A program made the position numbers and the translations under genes. The notes below the pieces were generated by a model that ran no database searches, was not told where the DNA came from, and worked only from the letters and a program-made list of their open reading frames with translations. Below are positions 18,004 through 28,656 of a stretch of 64,000 bases of DNA, piece after piece (within the stretch, counting starts at the first letter, position 1; every line of letters starts with the position of its first letter). The DNA is taken from assembly GCF_000173415.1 (NCBI RefSeq), contig NZ_ABXW01000074.1, positions 1-64,000 on the forward strand, in the 5' to 3' direction. The stretch comes from Providencia alcalifaciens DSM 30120 (GTDB lineage: Bacteria > Pseudomonadota > Gammaproteobacteria > Enterobacterales > Enterobacteriaceae).

Positions 18004-18028
18004 TGGGCAGGTTTTCTGCCCATTTTTA
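18004..18028. terminator. Terminator between dld and sbcB
   Basis: A 7-bp stem TGGGCAG/CTGCCCA (18004-18010 with 18016-18022) is followed by five T, then A and more T. It ends dld. Confidence 0.85.
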
Positions 18029-18044
18029 TTTTTATCACTGGTTA

Positions 18045-19484
18045 TTAACTTGCTAATTCATAGGCATAGTTTACTAATGCTTTTAATTGCTGGCAGCGTT
18101 TCTCATCTTCATGATGCACGCCCATAAGTAATTGAATCTGTTGTAAATAGTCGGTTAAACGCGCTTCGGTAAAATAGTCACGGCGATGCTGCAACCAACG
18201 TTGCTGCTCATCATAGGATAACGTGGACGGGTAGTTTCGTGCTTTATAGCGGAAGAATAACTCTTTCATACGTTTATCTTCAAAACTAAGATCTAACGCA
18301 GGTAAATTTTGCGGTGCTGTTTCGCGAATAATATCCATTGTGGAGCGATCTGAAGGACTGAAAAAGCCATTATAGATTTGGCTATCCACGTCATTTGATT
18401 CTTCAAATTGTTGACCTACGCTAAATAGTTCAATCAGTTTATTTCGGACATCCGGATTTTTGCGCAGCAGTTCTAAATTACGCATGCACAGATCCCGATC
18501 CAGCCCAGTACGTTCAGCATCAACGGTACGTAATGTGTTGATTGGCGCAAGGATTGGGCACTTATTGATATGCACTAATTTGATTGGAACCGGCAGGTCA
18601 TCCCCGAGTTCAGCTTTAGGGGTGTACAAGCGTTCACGAAGTTCATCAGCACTTAATGTTAGCAGTGGTGACATATCGCCAGAGAGGTCACACATAATCA
18701 CCGCATTTTTATTCTCAGGATGCCATGCTAGTGGAGTCACTAAGCTTACGTATGAACGTAAGGCACCAAACATCCCCGACACATGCACTAATGGGGTCAT
18801 ATCCACAATATCAATCAGCTGGTTAACTTTATTTTTATTTCTTAGCTGATAGAAATAGTCAAACATGCGTGGCTGTGCCTGTTTCAACAATTTTGCCATA
18901 TTGATGGTGGCTAAAACGTCGGACATCGCATCATGAGCATTTTCATGGGAAACGCCATTGGCTTTGGTGAGATGCTCTAAACGTAAGCTAGGTAACCCAT
19001 CATCGTTTTCTGGCCAGTTAATTCCTTCAGGGCGCAATGCGAAACACGCACGTAATGCATCCAATAAATCCCAGCGAGAATTACCTTGTTGCCAGCTATA
19101 GGCATACGGGTCATAAAAATTACGGTAAAAAATATTTCGAGTGACTTCATCATCAAAGCGAATGTTGTTGTAGCCCATAATGCAGGTGTTCGGCACGCTA
19201 AATGCCTGATGAATACGCTTGGCAAACTCGGCTTCATTCACACCATTTGCCATGGCGATTTGCGGGGTAATCCCCGTTATCATTACAGCTTCCGGTTGAG
19301 GAAGATAATCATCCGTAGGTTTACAGTAAAATACTTCAGGTTCACCGATGATGTTGAAATCTAAGTCTGTTCGCACACCAGCAAATTGAGCAGGGCGATC
19401 GAGAGCCGGATGCTTACCAAATGTTTCATAGTCATGAATAAAGAAGGTTGGCTGGTTATGATTATTTTTCAAAATGAGGTCCAT
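18045..19484 (-). CDS. sbcB: Exodeoxyribonuclease I SbcB
   Basis: A processive 3'-5' single-strand DNA exonuclease used in mismatch repair and recombination. DEDDh active-site residues are visible: Asp18 and Glu20 in FIHDYETFG, Asp in RFDDEVTRN, and His-Asp in ENAHDAMSDV. SH3-like and helical C-terminal domains follow. I start at the ATG at 19484, giving 479 residues, because it matches the E. coli start (475 residues). A further in-frame ATG at 19541 would add 19 residues with no homology. Neither start has a strong ribosome-binding site. Confidence 0.93.
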   Translation of the reverse strand: MDLILKNNHNQPTFFIHDYETFGKHPALDRPAQFAGVRTDLDFNIIGEPEVFYCKPTDDYLPQPEAVMITGITPQIAMANGVNEAEFAKRIHQAFSVPNTCIMGYNNIRFDDEVTRNIFYRNFYDPYAYSWQQGNSRWDLLDALRACFALRPEGINWPENDDGLPSLRLEHLTKANGVSHENAHDAMSDVLATINMAKLLKQAQPRMFDYFYQLRNKNKVNQLIDIVDMTPLVHVSGMFGALRSYVSLVTPLAWHPENKNAVIMCDLSGDMSPLLTLSADELRERLYTPKAELGDDLPVPIKLVHINKCPILAPINTLRTVDAERTGLDRDLCMRNLELLRKNPDVRNKLIELFSVGQQFEESNDVDSQIYNGFFSPSDRSTMDIIRETAPQNLPALDLSFEDKRMKELFFRYKARNYPSTLSYDEQQRWLQHRRDYFTEARLTDYLQQIQLLMGVHHEDEKRCQQLKALVNYAYELAS

Positions 19485-19902
19485 CGTCGATTTAGGTGAG
19501 TAATGCAAGCGTATAACCGTTTGAAGGCTATGGTAAACCATCTGGCAGAAAATCTAAACTTATGTGGAAGTTACTCGTGAAGAAAATGATATTCCTATTG
19601 CATGAATCATACTGCGGCACGTTTTTAACGTTGGATCCCAAGGGATAGAGTGTGATAGCGCGTTTCTCGTCGTCAGCGTGATGACTGTGCGATACCGATT
19701 CACGCTTCAATAGCATCTTCATGATGATAAAATTCAGTCTTCCCTGAGTGTGCTCGCAAATTAAGGGCTAAAGACGCATTAGTAATGCAAATCATTAAAT
19801 TCAAATTAATAAAATTGTGAATGTAACTTGTAAGGTGACCATGGAAGAAGGTATTGTGTTAATAGACAATACATTTTGATTATTGAATAGAGGATTTTAA
19901 AC
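19485..19902. other. Intergenic region between sbcB and tmaR
   Basis: About 420 bp between divergent genes. I see only a short ORF overlapping the sbcB start and no convincing structured RNA. It must contain both promoters. The last 20 bases before tmaR hold AGAGGA, 11 nt from the ATG. Confidence 0.4.
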
Positions 19903-20235
19903 ATGGAAAACGCTAACAAACCAACTTTCCAAAATGTGCTGGAATTTGTGCGTATGTTTCGTCGTAAAAATAAAATTCGTCGCGAAATCACGGATAATGA
20001 AAAAAAAATTCGTGATAACCAAAAACGTGTTTTGCTGTTAGATAACCTTAGTGAATATATTAAGCCGGGCATGTCTATTGAAGATATCCAAGCTATTATT
20101 GCCAATATGCGTAGCGACTATGATGACCGCGTAGACGATTACATCATTAAAAATGCGGAGCTTTCTAAAGAACGCCGTGAAATCTCTAAGAAGCTTAAAG
20201 AGATGGGTGATTTACCACGTATTGATGTGAAATAA
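19903..20235 (+). CDS. tmaR: PTS regulator TmaR (YeeX), DUF496 coiled-coil protein
   Basis: A 110-residue, highly charged, mostly helical protein that aligns with E. coli YeeX (109 residues), for example [15 protein letters not shown]-like start, [17 protein letters not shown] and [21 protein letters not shown]. coli TmaR forms polar clusters that capture and restrain PTS Enzyme I. Coiled-coil heptads cover most of the chain. It is a single gene with its own terminator, near sbcB and plaP as in E. coli. Confidence 0.92.
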   Translation: MENANKPTFQNVLEFVRMFRRKNKIRREITDNEKKIRDNQKRVLLLDNLSEYIKPGMSIEDIQAIIANMRSDYDDRVDDYIIKNAELSKERREISKKLKEMGDLPRIDVK

Positions 20236-20258
20236 ACCCTAAAAAATTCAGTTTTAAG

Positions 20259-20300
20259 ATGCCTCGTTGTGATGTTTTAAAACCAGCGGGGTATTTTTTT
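20259..20300 (+). terminator. Terminator of tmaR
   Basis: An 11-pair stem with several G-U pairs (20259-20269 with 20284-20294) runs into seven T. Confidence 0.75.
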
Positions 20301-20332
20301 ATTCTTATAACGAGCATTGAAGAATATGAGGC

Positions 20333-20361
20333 AAAAAAAAGCCCCGATATACTATCGAGGC
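20333..20361 (-). terminator. Terminator of rne
   Basis: A stem of nine pairs (one G-U; 20341-20349 with 20353-20361) is followed on the minus strand by eight T, 23 bases behind the rne stop. Confidence 0.88.
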
Positions 20362-20383
20362 TATTTATTATATGTCTAACTCA

Positions 20384-23300
20384 TTAGACACTAGCTGGTT
20401 TTGCCATTTCTGATGTGGCAACATTCGCTGCCACATGACCACCTGCACCTTTAGATTCAAAGGTTGATGGCTCACGTTGATACTCTTTAATTTCAAAGTC
20501 GGAAGCCATCACCGCAGGGGCTGGGGCTTTCGTCATTGGTGAGTATGCATGACATTTGTGTAAGCTAAGCGCGTTTGATGTTGAAACAGCATCGACCACT
20601 GTTGTTTCAACTACTGTTGCCGTAGCAACCTTCGTTTCAACGACGACATCCGCCACCGCAGGTTCAGAAATCTCTTTGATTTCTTCAACGACAGGTGTTT
20701 CAACAATTGTATCAACAACCGTTTGAACGACATCAGTTTTTTCTGTTTCAGTAACGTCAGCAATGACGCTTTCCAGGACAGTATTGCTTTCTACGGCAAT
20801 GGTCTCAATAGATTCAGCGACAACATGAGTCTCAGTTTCTACTTTTGGTGTCTCAACGACAGTTTCAGTAACGACTGGAGTCTCAATGTGTTCTGATTTC
20901 ACTTCAACCTGTTCCACCGGCGCTTGAATTGCAGCTGGAGCCTGAACCGTGTTTTGTTGTTCTAGCATTTCTTCATTGGTCATGATAGCCATGCTTTCTT
21001 GTTGAGGCTGAACAACAGGGTAACGAATAAATACTTTACCAGACGCTAATTCAGGGGAGGCTACAGCCGCCGCTAAAGGCATTGGTGATTTATTCAGATG
21101 ACGCTCATCTCGGTAACGACGACGACGCTGACCACTCACACGCAGATGGCGTGGTGAACGACGAGAACGACGTGGGATAATGGTGTCTTGTTTCTCATCA
21201 TCATCCTGTTGCTCTGAGTTAACCGCCAAATTGTCATCTTCGTTCAACGTGACATTATCGTGTTTTTTCTCAACATTAACGGTTGAAGGAAGTGCCGCCA
21301 TTGGCGTAGCTGGCATCTCTGCAACAATTGCAGTCTCTGTCGTTTGCTCATTATCAGTCACACGGATTTTTTGTGTTAACTGACGGCGTTGACGACGAGG
21401 CGCTACTGGACGTTGCTCTTCTTCATCTTTTTCTACAACGGTATTGTCAACAGCAGCTTGTTGGCTATCTTGCTGAGTTTTCGCTGTTTGTTGTTGGCGT
21501 TTCTCATCTTGACGGCGACGGCGTTCTGCACGTTGCTCACGGCGTTGTTGATTATCGCGGTTTGCAGTGTCTGTCGTTTGCTCATCAACTTGGTTCGTAT
21601 TTTTGTTATTACGACCCTTATTGCGATTTGCTGCATCTTCAGATTGCGCATTACGATTATTACGATTGTCTCGGTTATCACGATTTTCGCGGTTATCACG
21701 ATTTTCGTAATTATCATCGCGGTCACGGCGATTGTTATTACGACGATCGTTATTACGGCGACGGTCATTATTACGGCGACGATCATTATTGTTTGGGCGC
21801 GCTTTTTGCGCTGGTTGTTCAACCACTTTTTCTTCTTCGGCAAATAGACCTTTAAAGAAAGCTGCGATTTTACTGAATAAACCAACGTTAGGTTGCTCGT
21901 CTGTTTTTGGACGGGCTGGCGCTTTAGATGGAGACTCTTTTTGTTTCAGTGCAGGCACTTCAACAGGTTCTTGTAGTGCAAATGCTGAAATAGCAGGTTG
22001 CTCAGGGGCTTTACGCTCGCTTGTTGGCTCTTCGCCTTGATTCAGCGTTTCCGTTTCATGGTATTGCGCTAAGTTGTAGCTCAGAGTCTGAACTTCTTCA
22101 CCTTTACGAATACGGATGACATGGAAATGCGGTGTTTGCATCTGATCGTTAGGGACTATCACAACACGAACGTTGCGCTGGCGCTGTTCAATCTCAGTGA
22201 CAGCTTGGCGTTTTTCGTTTAACAGATACGACGCGATTTGTACGGGAACAATCGCATGCACTTCATGGGTATTTTCTTTCAGTGCTTCTTCTTCAATTAA
22301 ACGCAGTACAGACAGCGACAGCGATTCATTATCACGGATAGTTCCGGTACCCGAACAGCGTGGGCAGACGTGATGGCTAGATTCACCCAAAGATGGGCTA
22401 AGACGCTGGCGAGACATCTCTAACAGACCAAAACGTGAAATACGAGCAATTTGAATACGCGCACGGTCTTGACGAACTGCTTCGCGTAGACGGTTTTCAA
22501 CTTCACGCTGATGGCGAACTGGGGTCATATCGATAAAGTCGATAACAATTAGACCACCTAAGTCACGTAAACGTAATTGACGTGCAATCTCATCAGCGGC
22601 TTCAAGGTTAGTATTGAATGCGGTTTCTTCGATATCGCCACCACGGGTTGAACGTGAGGAGTTGATATCGATAGCCGTTAAGGCTTCCGTTGTATCGATA
22701 ACTAACGCACCACCTGAAGGTAAACGGACTTCACGTTGGAACGCTGACTCGATTTGAGATTCAATTTGATAGTGGCTAAACAGTGGAACATCGCCGCTAT
22801 AATGTTTAATTTTACTTGCAAAATCGCCACGACCAATTGCTTCGATATGGTTACGCGCCATTTCAACCACTTTCGGGTTGTCGATCAGAATTTCACCGAT
22901 ATCAGGACGTAAGTAATCGCGGAAAGCACGAACGATAACGTTGCTTTCTTGGTGGATTAAGAATGGAGCAGGGCGGTTTTCTGCTGCTTTTTGAATCGCT
23001 TCCCAATGGCGTAAGCGATACAGTAAATCTTGTTGTAGTGATTCTGCTGATTTGCCAACGCCCGCGGTACGAACGATTAATCCCATACCCTCTGGGATTT
23101 CTAAGCAAGATAGTGCTTCTTTTAATTCTGTGCGGTCTTCACCTTCGATGCGGCGGGAAATACCACCTGCACGAGGGTTATTAGGCATGAGAACTAAATA
23201 ACTTCCCGCTAAGCTGATAAATGTGGTTAAGGCAGCACCTTTGTTACCACGTTCTTCTTTATCAACTTGAACAATAACTTCTTGGCCTTCTTTCAGCACA

Positions 23301-23575
23301 TCTTTGATGTTCGGACGACCTTGAGAGTGATAATTGCTTGGGAAGTATTCGCGAGCGATCTCTTTGATAGGCAGGAAACCGTGTCTTTCAGCGCCATAAT
23401 CAACAAAAGCAGCTTCAAGGCTTGGTTCAATACGGGTAATTTTACCTTTGTAAATGTTGGCTTTTTTTTGCTCATGACCTGGGCTTTCAATATCCAAATC
23501 GTAGAGTCGTTGCCCGTCAACAAGGGCAACACGCAACTCTTCCTGTTGAGTTGCGTTGATTAGCATTCTTTTCAT
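20384..23575 (-). CDS. rne: Ribonuclease E
   Basis: The essential endoribonuclease and degradosome scaffold (1063 residues; E. coli 1061). The catalytic half has an S1 domain (about 36-119), the Mg-binding Asp303 and Asp346, and the Zn-link Cys404/Cys407 in CPRCSG, all at E. coli positions. The membrane-targeting amphipathic helix [13 protein letters not shown] lies at 566-578. Next comes an Arg/Asn/Asp-rich RNA-binding stretch with short NRDNREN-type repeats (about 595-660), then Arg-rich segments and long Val/Glu/Thr repeats. A C-terminal FESKGAGGH motif resembles the PNPase-binding microdomain. The repetitive coding creates long antisense ORFs that are not genes. Confidence 0.97.
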   Translation of the reverse strand: MKRMLINATQQEELRVALVDGQRLYDLDIESPGHEQKKANIYKGKITRIEPSLEAAFVDYGAERHGFLPIKEIAREYFPSNYHSQGRPNIKDVLKEGQEVIVQVDKEERGNKGAALTTFISLAGSYLVLMPNNPRAGGISRRIEGEDRTELKEALSCLEIPEGMGLIVRTAGVGKSAESLQQDLLYRLRHWEAIQKAAENRPAPFLIHQESNVIVRAFRDYLRPDIGEILIDNPKVVEMARNHIEAIGRGDFASKIKHYSGDVPLFSHYQIESQIESAFQREVRLPSGGALVIDTTEALTAIDINSSRSTRGGDIEETAFNTNLEAADEIARQLRLRDLGGLIVIDFIDMTPVRHQREVENRLREAVRQDRARIQIARISRFGLLEMSRQRLSPSLGESSHHVCPRCSGTGTIRDNESLSLSVLRLIEEEALKENTHEVHAIVPVQIASYLLNEKRQAVTEIEQRQRNVRVVIVPNDQMQTPHFHVIRIRKGEEVQTLSYNLAQYHETETLNQGEEPTSERKAPEQPAISAFALQEPVEVPALKQKESPSKAPARPKTDEQPNVGLFSKIAAFFKGLFAEEEKVVEQPAQKARPNNNDRRRNNDRRRNNDRRNNNRRDRDDNYENRDNRENRDNRDNRNNRNAQSEDAANRNKGRNNKNTNQVDEQTTDTANRDNQQRREQRAERRRRQDEKRQQQTAKTQQDSQQAAVDNTVVEKDEEEQRPVAPRRQRRQLTQKIRVTDNEQTTETAIVAEMPATPMAALPSTVNVEKKHDNVTLNEDDNLAVNSEQQDDDEKQDTIIPRRSRRSPRHLRVSGQRRRRYRDERHLNKSPMPLAAAVASPELASGKVFIRYPVVQPQQESMAIMTNEEMLEQQNTVQAPAAIQAPVEQVEVKSEHIETPVVTETVVETPKVETETHVVAESIETIAVESNTVLESVIADVTETEKTDVVQTVVDTIVETPVVEEIKEISEPAVADVVVETKVATATVVETTVVDAVSTSNALSLHKCHAYSPMTKAPAPAVMASDFEIKEYQREPSTFESKGAGGHVAANVATSEMAKPASV

Positions 23576-24150
23576 GTTGTTACTTACTCATTATTTTTTA
23601 AATAATAAAGAGCAGCGAAAGAAAGAGCTACTGTAAACCGATGGCCTCATGATTTTTACAAAGCCGTCTACCTCTCGGCAGTCGTTCGTATAGAGACGCG
23701 CAGTATTCGGTGAACCTGATTTTTAGATTAAAAATTCAGCGTTCTTAATCAGGATGCCGTAAATTTCTTAGAAAACGGAGACTCCCAACCCAATAAGCTA
23801 AAATTCGTTGCTCGCTAATTTACTTGATCTTGTTAGATGTCTTACGCCATTGCAGCATCGTTACGCCATCAAATAATAAATTCCTACAGTATTACGTCTA
23901 ACTTGTATTCTACTAGCTAAAAATAATTATAGCTGAAAGTGCAAAAACACCTAAAGCTAACATAGCAAAGCCAATTTTCGTTTTTAAACATCTTGGCAGC
24001 GCTTATTATTCCATTGCCAAGTGCATTATAGCAAGCGCAACGTAAGTTATATGGAAATTTTATTAAGAAATTGAGCCGATCATCTAGAAATTGACCAATT
24101 TAAAAAAAACATAAAAAAATTCGTGGAGTCGGTATGATATACCCACGTAA
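23576..24150 (-). promoter_or_regulatory. Long 5' untranslated region of rne (rne5-type leader)
   Basis: About 575 bases without an ORF separate rne from rluC. E. coli rne has a leader of this kind (Rfam rne5) whose hairpins let RNase E cut its own mRNA. Here CCGAGAGGTAGACGG and AGCTCTTTCTTTCGCTGCTC near the rne start form stem-loops of that sort (minus strand, about 23605-23685). Promoters were not resolved. Confidence 0.6.
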
Positions 24151-24192
24151 GTGAGACTATTTATTCATCAATTAGAGTTAACGCATTCCCGA

Positions 24193-25149
24193 ATGAAAAC
24201 AGAAAACCAAGTCCAATTTATTGATATTAGCGATGACGAAGCAGGGCAGCGCATTGATAATTTCTTGCTGAGCAAGTTAAAAGGTGTTCCTAAGAGCATG
24301 ATTTATCGCATCATCCGTAAAGGTGAAGTGCGTGTCAACAAAGGGCGAATTAAGCCAGAATACAAATTACTGGAAGGGGATCAAGTTCGTGTCCCGCCTG
24401 TGCGTGTCGCTGAGCGTGAAACAGCACCAGTTTCAGCAAAATTAGATAAAGTGGCGGCGTTAGCTGATTGTATTCTTTATGAAGACGAATCCATTTTAGT
24501 GATCAATAAGCCATCCGGAACCGCAGTGCATGGCGGCAGCGGATTAAGCTTTGGTGTTATTGAAGGATTGCGAGCGTTGCGCCCAGAAGCACGTTTTCTG
24601 GAGTTAGTGCATCGCTTAGACCGAGATACATCAGGCATTTTATTGGTGGCTAAAAAGCGCTCGGCATTACGTGCACTTCATGAGCAGCTGCGTTTAAAAC
24701 AGATGCAGAAAGATTATTTAGCGTTAGTTCGTGGTAACTGGCAGTCGCACACGAAAGTTGTTCAAGCACCATTATTAAAAAATATTTTGCAAAGTGGTGA
24801 GCGTATTGTTCGTGTAAGCAGTGAAGGTAAACCTTCTGAAACGCGTTTTAAAGTTGAAGAGCGTTTTGAAAACGCGACGTTGGTAAAAGCGAGTCCAGTG
24901 ACTGGTCGTACTCATCAAATTCGTGTCCATACGTTACATGCGGGGCATCCAATTGCTTTTGATGATCGTTATGGTGATAAACAGTTTGACAGTCAACTTG
25001 CCGATACAGGGTTAAAACGTCTATTTCTGCATGCGTATGCCCTAAAATTTACTCACCCAAAATCTGGGGAAGAAATGCGCGTTGTTGCGCCACTGCATAA
25101 TGATTTAAATCAGTGTCTCAAAGTGTTGAGAGCTAAAAAAGCACAATAA
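24193..25149 (+). CDS. rluC: 23S rRNA pseudouridine(955/2504/2580) synthase RluC
   Basis: RluC converts three uridines of 23S rRNA to pseudouridine around the peptidyl-transferase centre. An N-terminal S4 RNA-binding domain (about 17-75, [20 protein letters not shown] and [12 protein letters not shown]) precedes the RluA-type catalytic domain with Asp143 in HRLDRDTSG and the GRTHQIRVH motif. I chose the ATG at 24193 because MKTENQ matches the E. coli start. An in-frame GTG at 24151 is unsupported. The gene is divergent from rne, as in E. coli. Confidence 0.95.
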   Translation: MKTENQVQFIDISDDEAGQRIDNFLLSKLKGVPKSMIYRIIRKGEVRVNKGRIKPEYKLLEGDQVRVPPVRVAERETAPVSAKLDKVAALADCILYEDESILVINKPSGTAVHGGSGLSFGVIEGLRALRPEARFLELVHRLDRDTSGILLVAKKRSALRALHEQLRLKQMQKDYLALVRGNWQSHTKVVQAPLLKNILQSGERIVRVSSEGKPSETRFKVEERFENATLVKASPVTGRTHQIRVHTLHAGHPIAFDDRYGDKQFDSQLADTGLKRLFLHAYALKFTHPKSGEEMRVVAPLHNDLNQCLKVLRAKKAQ

Positions 25150-25163
25150 TGGTGTGTAAGCGT

Positions 25164-25187
25164 TAGCTGACATCAACATGTCAGCTA
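25164..25187. terminator. Hairpin between rluC and yceF
   Basis: A perfect 9-bp stem (25164-25172 with 25179-25187) lies between convergent genes. It has no T run, so it may act only as a 3'-end stabiliser or a weak terminator. Confidence 0.5.
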
Positions 25188-25197
25188 GCCTTGTCAT

Positions 25198-25782
25198 CTA
25201 GTCTAGGAGTGGATTCACATCATGCTGGCGTAACATTTCCAGCAATAAAATTGTGGGTAAGCCAATTAATGTGTTTGGATCTCGTCCTGATAACTTATCA
25301 AATAGGCTAATACCCAACCCTTCCGATTTAAAACTACCTGCACATTGGTACGGTTCATCTTTATGTAAATACTGGGTGATTTCTTCATCCGTTAACTGTC
25401 TAAAATAGACATCGAAGGGCTCACACTGAACATTAAATGTACCCGTTGTGCTATCTAATAAGCAAAGCCCAGTATAAAAAGTGACTCGATGACCTGACGC
25501 AGCTTTGAGCTGCTTAAACGCATTCTCAAAATTGTGCGGTTTTCCGACGATCTTATCGTCAATGACACAAACTTGGTCAGAGCCGATAATCAGGTGTTGA
25601 GGGTATTGTTGAGACAACGCCTTGGCTTTTTCGTGAGATAAACGTATCACTAAAGCTTGAGCCGATTCCTGTAGTATAGGGGTTTCATCAATATTGGGCG
25701 CCGCCGCTAGAAAAGGGATGCCTAGCTTTTTCAGCAACGCTTGTCGGTATTCAGAGGTTGATGCCAAAATAATCGATTTCAT
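25198..25782 (-). CDS. yceF: Maf-family nucleotide pyrophosphatase YceF (m7GTP type)
   Basis: A cytoplasmic Maf/HAM1-fold house-cleaning enzyme that hydrolyses modified nucleotides; E. coli YceF prefers m7GTP. It has 194 residues, as in E. coli. Conserved parts are LASTSEYRQALLKKLGI at the N-terminus, DETPILQESA, the catalytic IIGSDQVC, GKPHNFENA, and CAGSFKSEGLGISLFDKLSGRDPNTLIGLP. It diverges from the yceD-rpmF operon. Confidence 0.94.
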   Translation of the reverse strand: MKSIILASTSEYRQALLKKLGIPFLAAAPNIDETPILQESAQALVIRLSHEKAKALSQQYPQHLIIGSDQVCVIDDKIVGKPHNFENAFKQLKAASGHRVTFYTGLCLLDSTTGTFNVQCEPFDVYFRQLTDEEITQYLHKDEPYQCAGSFKSEGLGISLFDKLSGRDPNTLIGLPTILLLEMLRQHDVNPLLD

Positions 25783-25886
25783 GATTTTTCTCGAAACTCG
25801 TAGCCAAAAGGGTTAACTCATTTTAAACTATATCCGCTTAACCGGCGATTTTTTGGTGAAAAGGCGAGTTTATCCCGCCTTTTTCT

Positions 25887-25915
25887 TTGACTATAGTTCA
25901 TTACAAAGTTAATAT
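25887..25915 (+). promoter_or_regulatory. Sigma-70 promoter of the yceD-rpmF operon
   Basis: TTGACT (25887-25892) and TAATAT (25910-25915) are spaced by exactly 17 bp. The expected start site is about 25921-25923, only a few bases before the yceD ATG at 25925, so this mRNA would be almost leaderless. Confidence 0.7.
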
Positions 25916-25924
25916 GCGCGCCTT

Positions 25925-26449
25925 ATGCAAAAGGTAAAATTACCCCTGACTATCGATGCGCAGCGTGCAGCTCAGAAAAACCTCGACTATGTCGGGAGTT
26001 ATACACCTGAGCAAGTAGCACGAATTGCCGAATCAGTAGTCAGTGTAGATAGTGATGTTGAAAGCAAATTATCATTTAAAATTGATAATCAGCGCTTGAC
26101 GGTCATAGAGGGACATTCTGAAGTGGATGTCACCCTACAATGCCAACGTTGCGGAAAAAATTTCAAACATCATGTCTACGTATCGTATTGTTTTAGTCCT
26201 GTCGTCAATGACGAAAAGGCCGAAGCATTACCGGAACAGTATGAACCAGTTTATGTAGATGAATTTGGTGAAATAAATTTGCTGGGAATGTTAGAAGATG
26301 AAATAATTCTATCCCTACCAGTGGTTCCGGTTCATGATTCTGAACACTGTGAAGTGTCCGAAGCGGACATGGTGTATGGTGAACTACCTCCTGAGGTAGA
26401 GAAACCAAATCCATTTGCCGTATTAGCCAGTTTAAAGAAAAGTACTTAA
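25925..26449 (+). CDS. yceD: 23S rRNA accumulation protein YceD (DUF177)
   Basis: A conserved 174-residue cytoplasmic protein needed for normal 23S rRNA levels and found next to rpmF in many bacteria and in plastids. It carries the CQRCGKNF Cys pair (about 79-82) and the acidic conserved stretch [32 protein letters not shown], ending [13 protein letters not shown] as in E. coli. There is no Shine-Dalgarno sequence before the ATG, which fits the almost leaderless promoter geometry. It overlaps nothing and is followed 12 bp later by rpmF. Confidence 0.94.
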   Translation: MQKVKLPLTIDAQRAAQKNLDYVGSYTPEQVARIAESVVSVDSDVESKLSFKIDNQRLTVIEGHSEVDVTLQCQRCGKNFKHHVYVSYCFSPVVNDEKAEALPEQYEPVYVDEFGEINLLGMLEDEIILSLPVVPVHDSEHCEVSEADMVYGELPPEVEKPNPFAVLASLKKST

Positions 26450-26461
26450 GGAGTAAGGTCA

Positions 26462-26632
26462 ATGGCCGTACAACAGAATAAACCAACTCGTTCAAAACGC
26501 GGTATGCGTCGTTCACATGATGCACTGACTGCTACCCTAGTTTCTGTAGATAAAACTTCCGGTGAAACTCACCTGCGTCACCATGTGACTGCAGATGGTT
26601 ACTACCGTGGCCGTAAGGTTATCAGCAAGTAA
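26462..26632 (+). CDS. rpmF: Large-subunit ribosomal protein bL32
   Basis: A 56-residue basic protein. The start [20 protein letters not shown] and the end [11 protein letters not shown] are diagnostic of L32. AAGGAG lies about 10 bases before the ATG. It is co-transcribed with yceD and leads into plsX, coupling ribosomal protein synthesis to membrane lipid synthesis as in E. coli. Confidence 0.97.
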   Translation: MAVQQNKPTRSKRGMRRSHDALTATLVSVDKTSGETHLRHHVTADGYYRGRKVISK

Positions 26633-26643
26633 TTGTTGATACT

Positions 26644-27684
26644 TTGGCTAGTCTAACCATCGCGTTAGATGCCATGGGCGGGGATGTTGGTCCCCGCGTC
26701 ACGGTGCCTGCTGCATTGCAGGCACTGGCATCTAATCCAGCATTAAAATTACTGCTTGTCGGTCAACCCGAAGCCATTCATCCTTTGCTTGCACAACAAA
26801 GTGCGGAGCAACTTTCGCGTATCGAAATTATCCCAGCTGAAAACGTTATTGCAAGCGATGCTAAGCCATCTCACGCAATTCGCCAAAGTAAAGGGACGTC
26901 AATGCGAGTGGCGTTGGAGTTAGTCAAGACAGGTCAAGCTCAAGCTTGCGTGAGCGCAGGTAATACGGGTGCTCTGATGGGATTGGCTAAATTGATGTTA
27001 AAATCAATTGAAGGCATTGAACGCCCTGCGTTAATGACTATTCTGCCAAACCAAAAGAAAGGTAAAACCGTTGTCCTCGATTTAGGGGCTAACGTAAATT
27101 GCAGCAGTGAAATGCTTGTGCAATTTGCAGTAATGGGCTCAGTGATGGCAGAAGAAGTTGCCAACATCAGTCAACCTAAAGTCGCTTTACTCAATATTGG
27201 CGAAGAAGAGAGTAAAGGGCTGGACAATATCCGCGAAGCCGCCGCTTTGTTGAAAGAAACGGCATCAATTAATTACATTGGTTATGTTGAAGGCAATGAA
27301 TTGCTGACAGGAAAAACGGATGTATTAGTGTGTGACGGCTTCGCAGGTAATGTCTCACTAAAAACAATGGAAGGTGTTATTCGAGTCATTCTTTCATTGT
27401 TGAAATCAGCCGGTGAAGAGAACAAAAAAAGCAGTTGGTTTATGCAACTCGCTAAGAAATGGTTAAAAAAACGGCTAATGAAGCGTTTTGGGGATATGAA
27501 CCCCGACCAGTATAACGGCGCGACTCTGTTAGGATTAAAAGGCATTGTCATCAAAAGTCATGGTGCAGCGAATGAAAGCGCGTTTAAAGCCGCAATTGAT
27601 CGTGCCGTGCAGGCTATTGAGCGACAAGTTCCTGAAAGAATAACAGCTCGACTTAATATTGTTTTACCCAGGAGTGATCAATAA
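26644..27684 (+). CDS. plsX: Phosphate acyltransferase PlsX
   Basis: PlsX makes acyl-phosphate from acyl-ACP for the first step of phospholipid synthesis. The 346 residues show [53 protein letters not shown] and [22 protein letters not shown]. The start is a TTG at 26644, the codon also used in E. coli, with no strong ribosome-binding site. Translation probably couples to rpmF 11 bases upstream. It is followed by fabH after three bases. Confidence 0.95.
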   Translation: MASLTIALDAMGGDVGPRVTVPAALQALASNPALKLLLVGQPEAIHPLLAQQSAEQLSRIEIIPAENVIASDAKPSHAIRQSKGTSMRVALELVKTGQAQACVSAGNTGALMGLAKLMLKSIEGIERPALMTILPNQKKGKTVVLDLGANVNCSSEMLVQFAVMGSVMAEEVANISQPKVALLNIGEEESKGLDNIREAAALLKETASINYIGYVEGNELLTGKTDVLVCDGFAGNVSLKTMEGVIRVILSLLKSAGEENKKSSWFMQLAKKWLKKRLMKRFGDMNPDQYNGATLLGLKGIVIKSHGAANESAFKAAIDRAVQAIERQVPERITARLNIVLPRSDQ

Positions 27685-27687
27685 CCT

Positions 27688-28638
27688 ATGTACAGTAAAA
27701 TATTAGGAACAGGCAGCTATTTGCCATCGCAAGTTCGTACCAATGCTGATCTGGAAAAAATGGTTGATACTTCTGATGAATGGATTGTAACGCGTACTGG
27801 TATTAAAGAGAGACGAATTTCAGCTGACGATGAGAATGTGTCTACAATGGGTTTCCAAGCTGCAAAAAATGCATTGGAAATGGCACAAGTCGACAGCAGT
27901 GAAATTGGTTTAATTATCGTTGCAACCACTTCCGCGACACACGCATTTCCAAGTGCGGCTTGTCAGATTCAGCAAATGTTGGAAATTAATGACTGTGCGG
28001 CATTTGACGTTGCAGCAGCGTGTGCTGGTTTCACCTATGCTATTAGTATTGCTGATCAGTTTATTAAAACGGGCATGACCAAAAAAGCGCTGGTGATTGG
28101 CGCTGATGCGTTATCAAAAACCTTAGACCCGAATGATCGCGGGACGATTATTCTGTTTGGTGATGCAGCGGGTGCTGTGGTGATTGGTGCATCTGAAGAG
28201 CCAGGTATTATTTCTACGCATTTACATGCAGATGGTCGTTATGGTGATTTGCTCTCTTTACCAAATCGCAGTCGCTGTTCAGATGATCAAGCATACTTGT
28301 CCATGACAGGTAACGAAGTATTCAAAGTTGCAGTGCGTGAATTAGCCCACATTGTTGATGAAACATTGGCAAATAACGACATTGCAAAAGAAGAACTTGA
28401 TTGGTTAGTGCCACATCAAGCAAATTTAAGAATTATTTCTGCGACAGCGAAAAAATTGGATATGACCATGGATAAAGTGGTTGTTACGCTGGATCGTCAC
28501 GGAAATACTTCTGCAGCATCAGTCCCTACCGCATTAGATGAAGCGGTGCGCGATGGTCGCATCCAACGTGGTCAATTAGTGCTATTAGAAGCATTTGGCG
28601 GCGGTTTTACTTGGGGCTCTGCACTCGTTCGTTTTTAA
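27688..28638 (+). CDS. fabH: Beta-ketoacyl-ACP synthase III FabH
   Basis: FabH condenses acetyl-CoA with malonyl-ACP to start type II fatty-acid synthesis. The triad Cys112 (AACAGF), His243 (VPHQANLRI) and Asn273 (HGNTSAAS) is present, and [13 protein letters not shown] closes the protein. It has 316 residues against 317 in E. coli. It is tightly packed in the plsX-fabHDG operon, three bases behind plsX. Confidence 0.97.
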   Translation: MYSKILGTGSYLPSQVRTNADLEKMVDTSDEWIVTRTGIKERRISADDENVSTMGFQAAKNALEMAQVDSSEIGLIIVATTSATHAFPSAACQIQQMLEINDCAAFDVAAACAGFTYAISIADQFIKTGMTKKALVIGADALSKTLDPNDRGTIILFGDAAGAVVIGASEEPGIISTHLHADGRYGDLLSLPNRSRCSDDQAYLSMTGNEVFKVAVRELAHIVDETLANNDIAKEELDWLVPHQANLRIISATAKKLDMTMDKVVVTLDRHGNTSAASVPTALDEAVRDGRIQRGQLVLLEAFGGGFTWGSALVRF

Positions 28639-28656
28639 TTTACTGAGAAAACAGAC

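Noticed and set aside
19528-19722. 64-codon minus-strand ORF upstream of sbcB
   Set aside because: It overlaps the sbcB start region, has no homologous features and no ribosome-binding site.
21328-21885. Long antisense ORFs (150-175 codons) over the rne repeat region
   Set aside because: They arise from low-complexity, repeat-rich coding of the RNase E tail; they have no ribosome-binding sites and give Ile/Val/Tyr/His runs without protein character.
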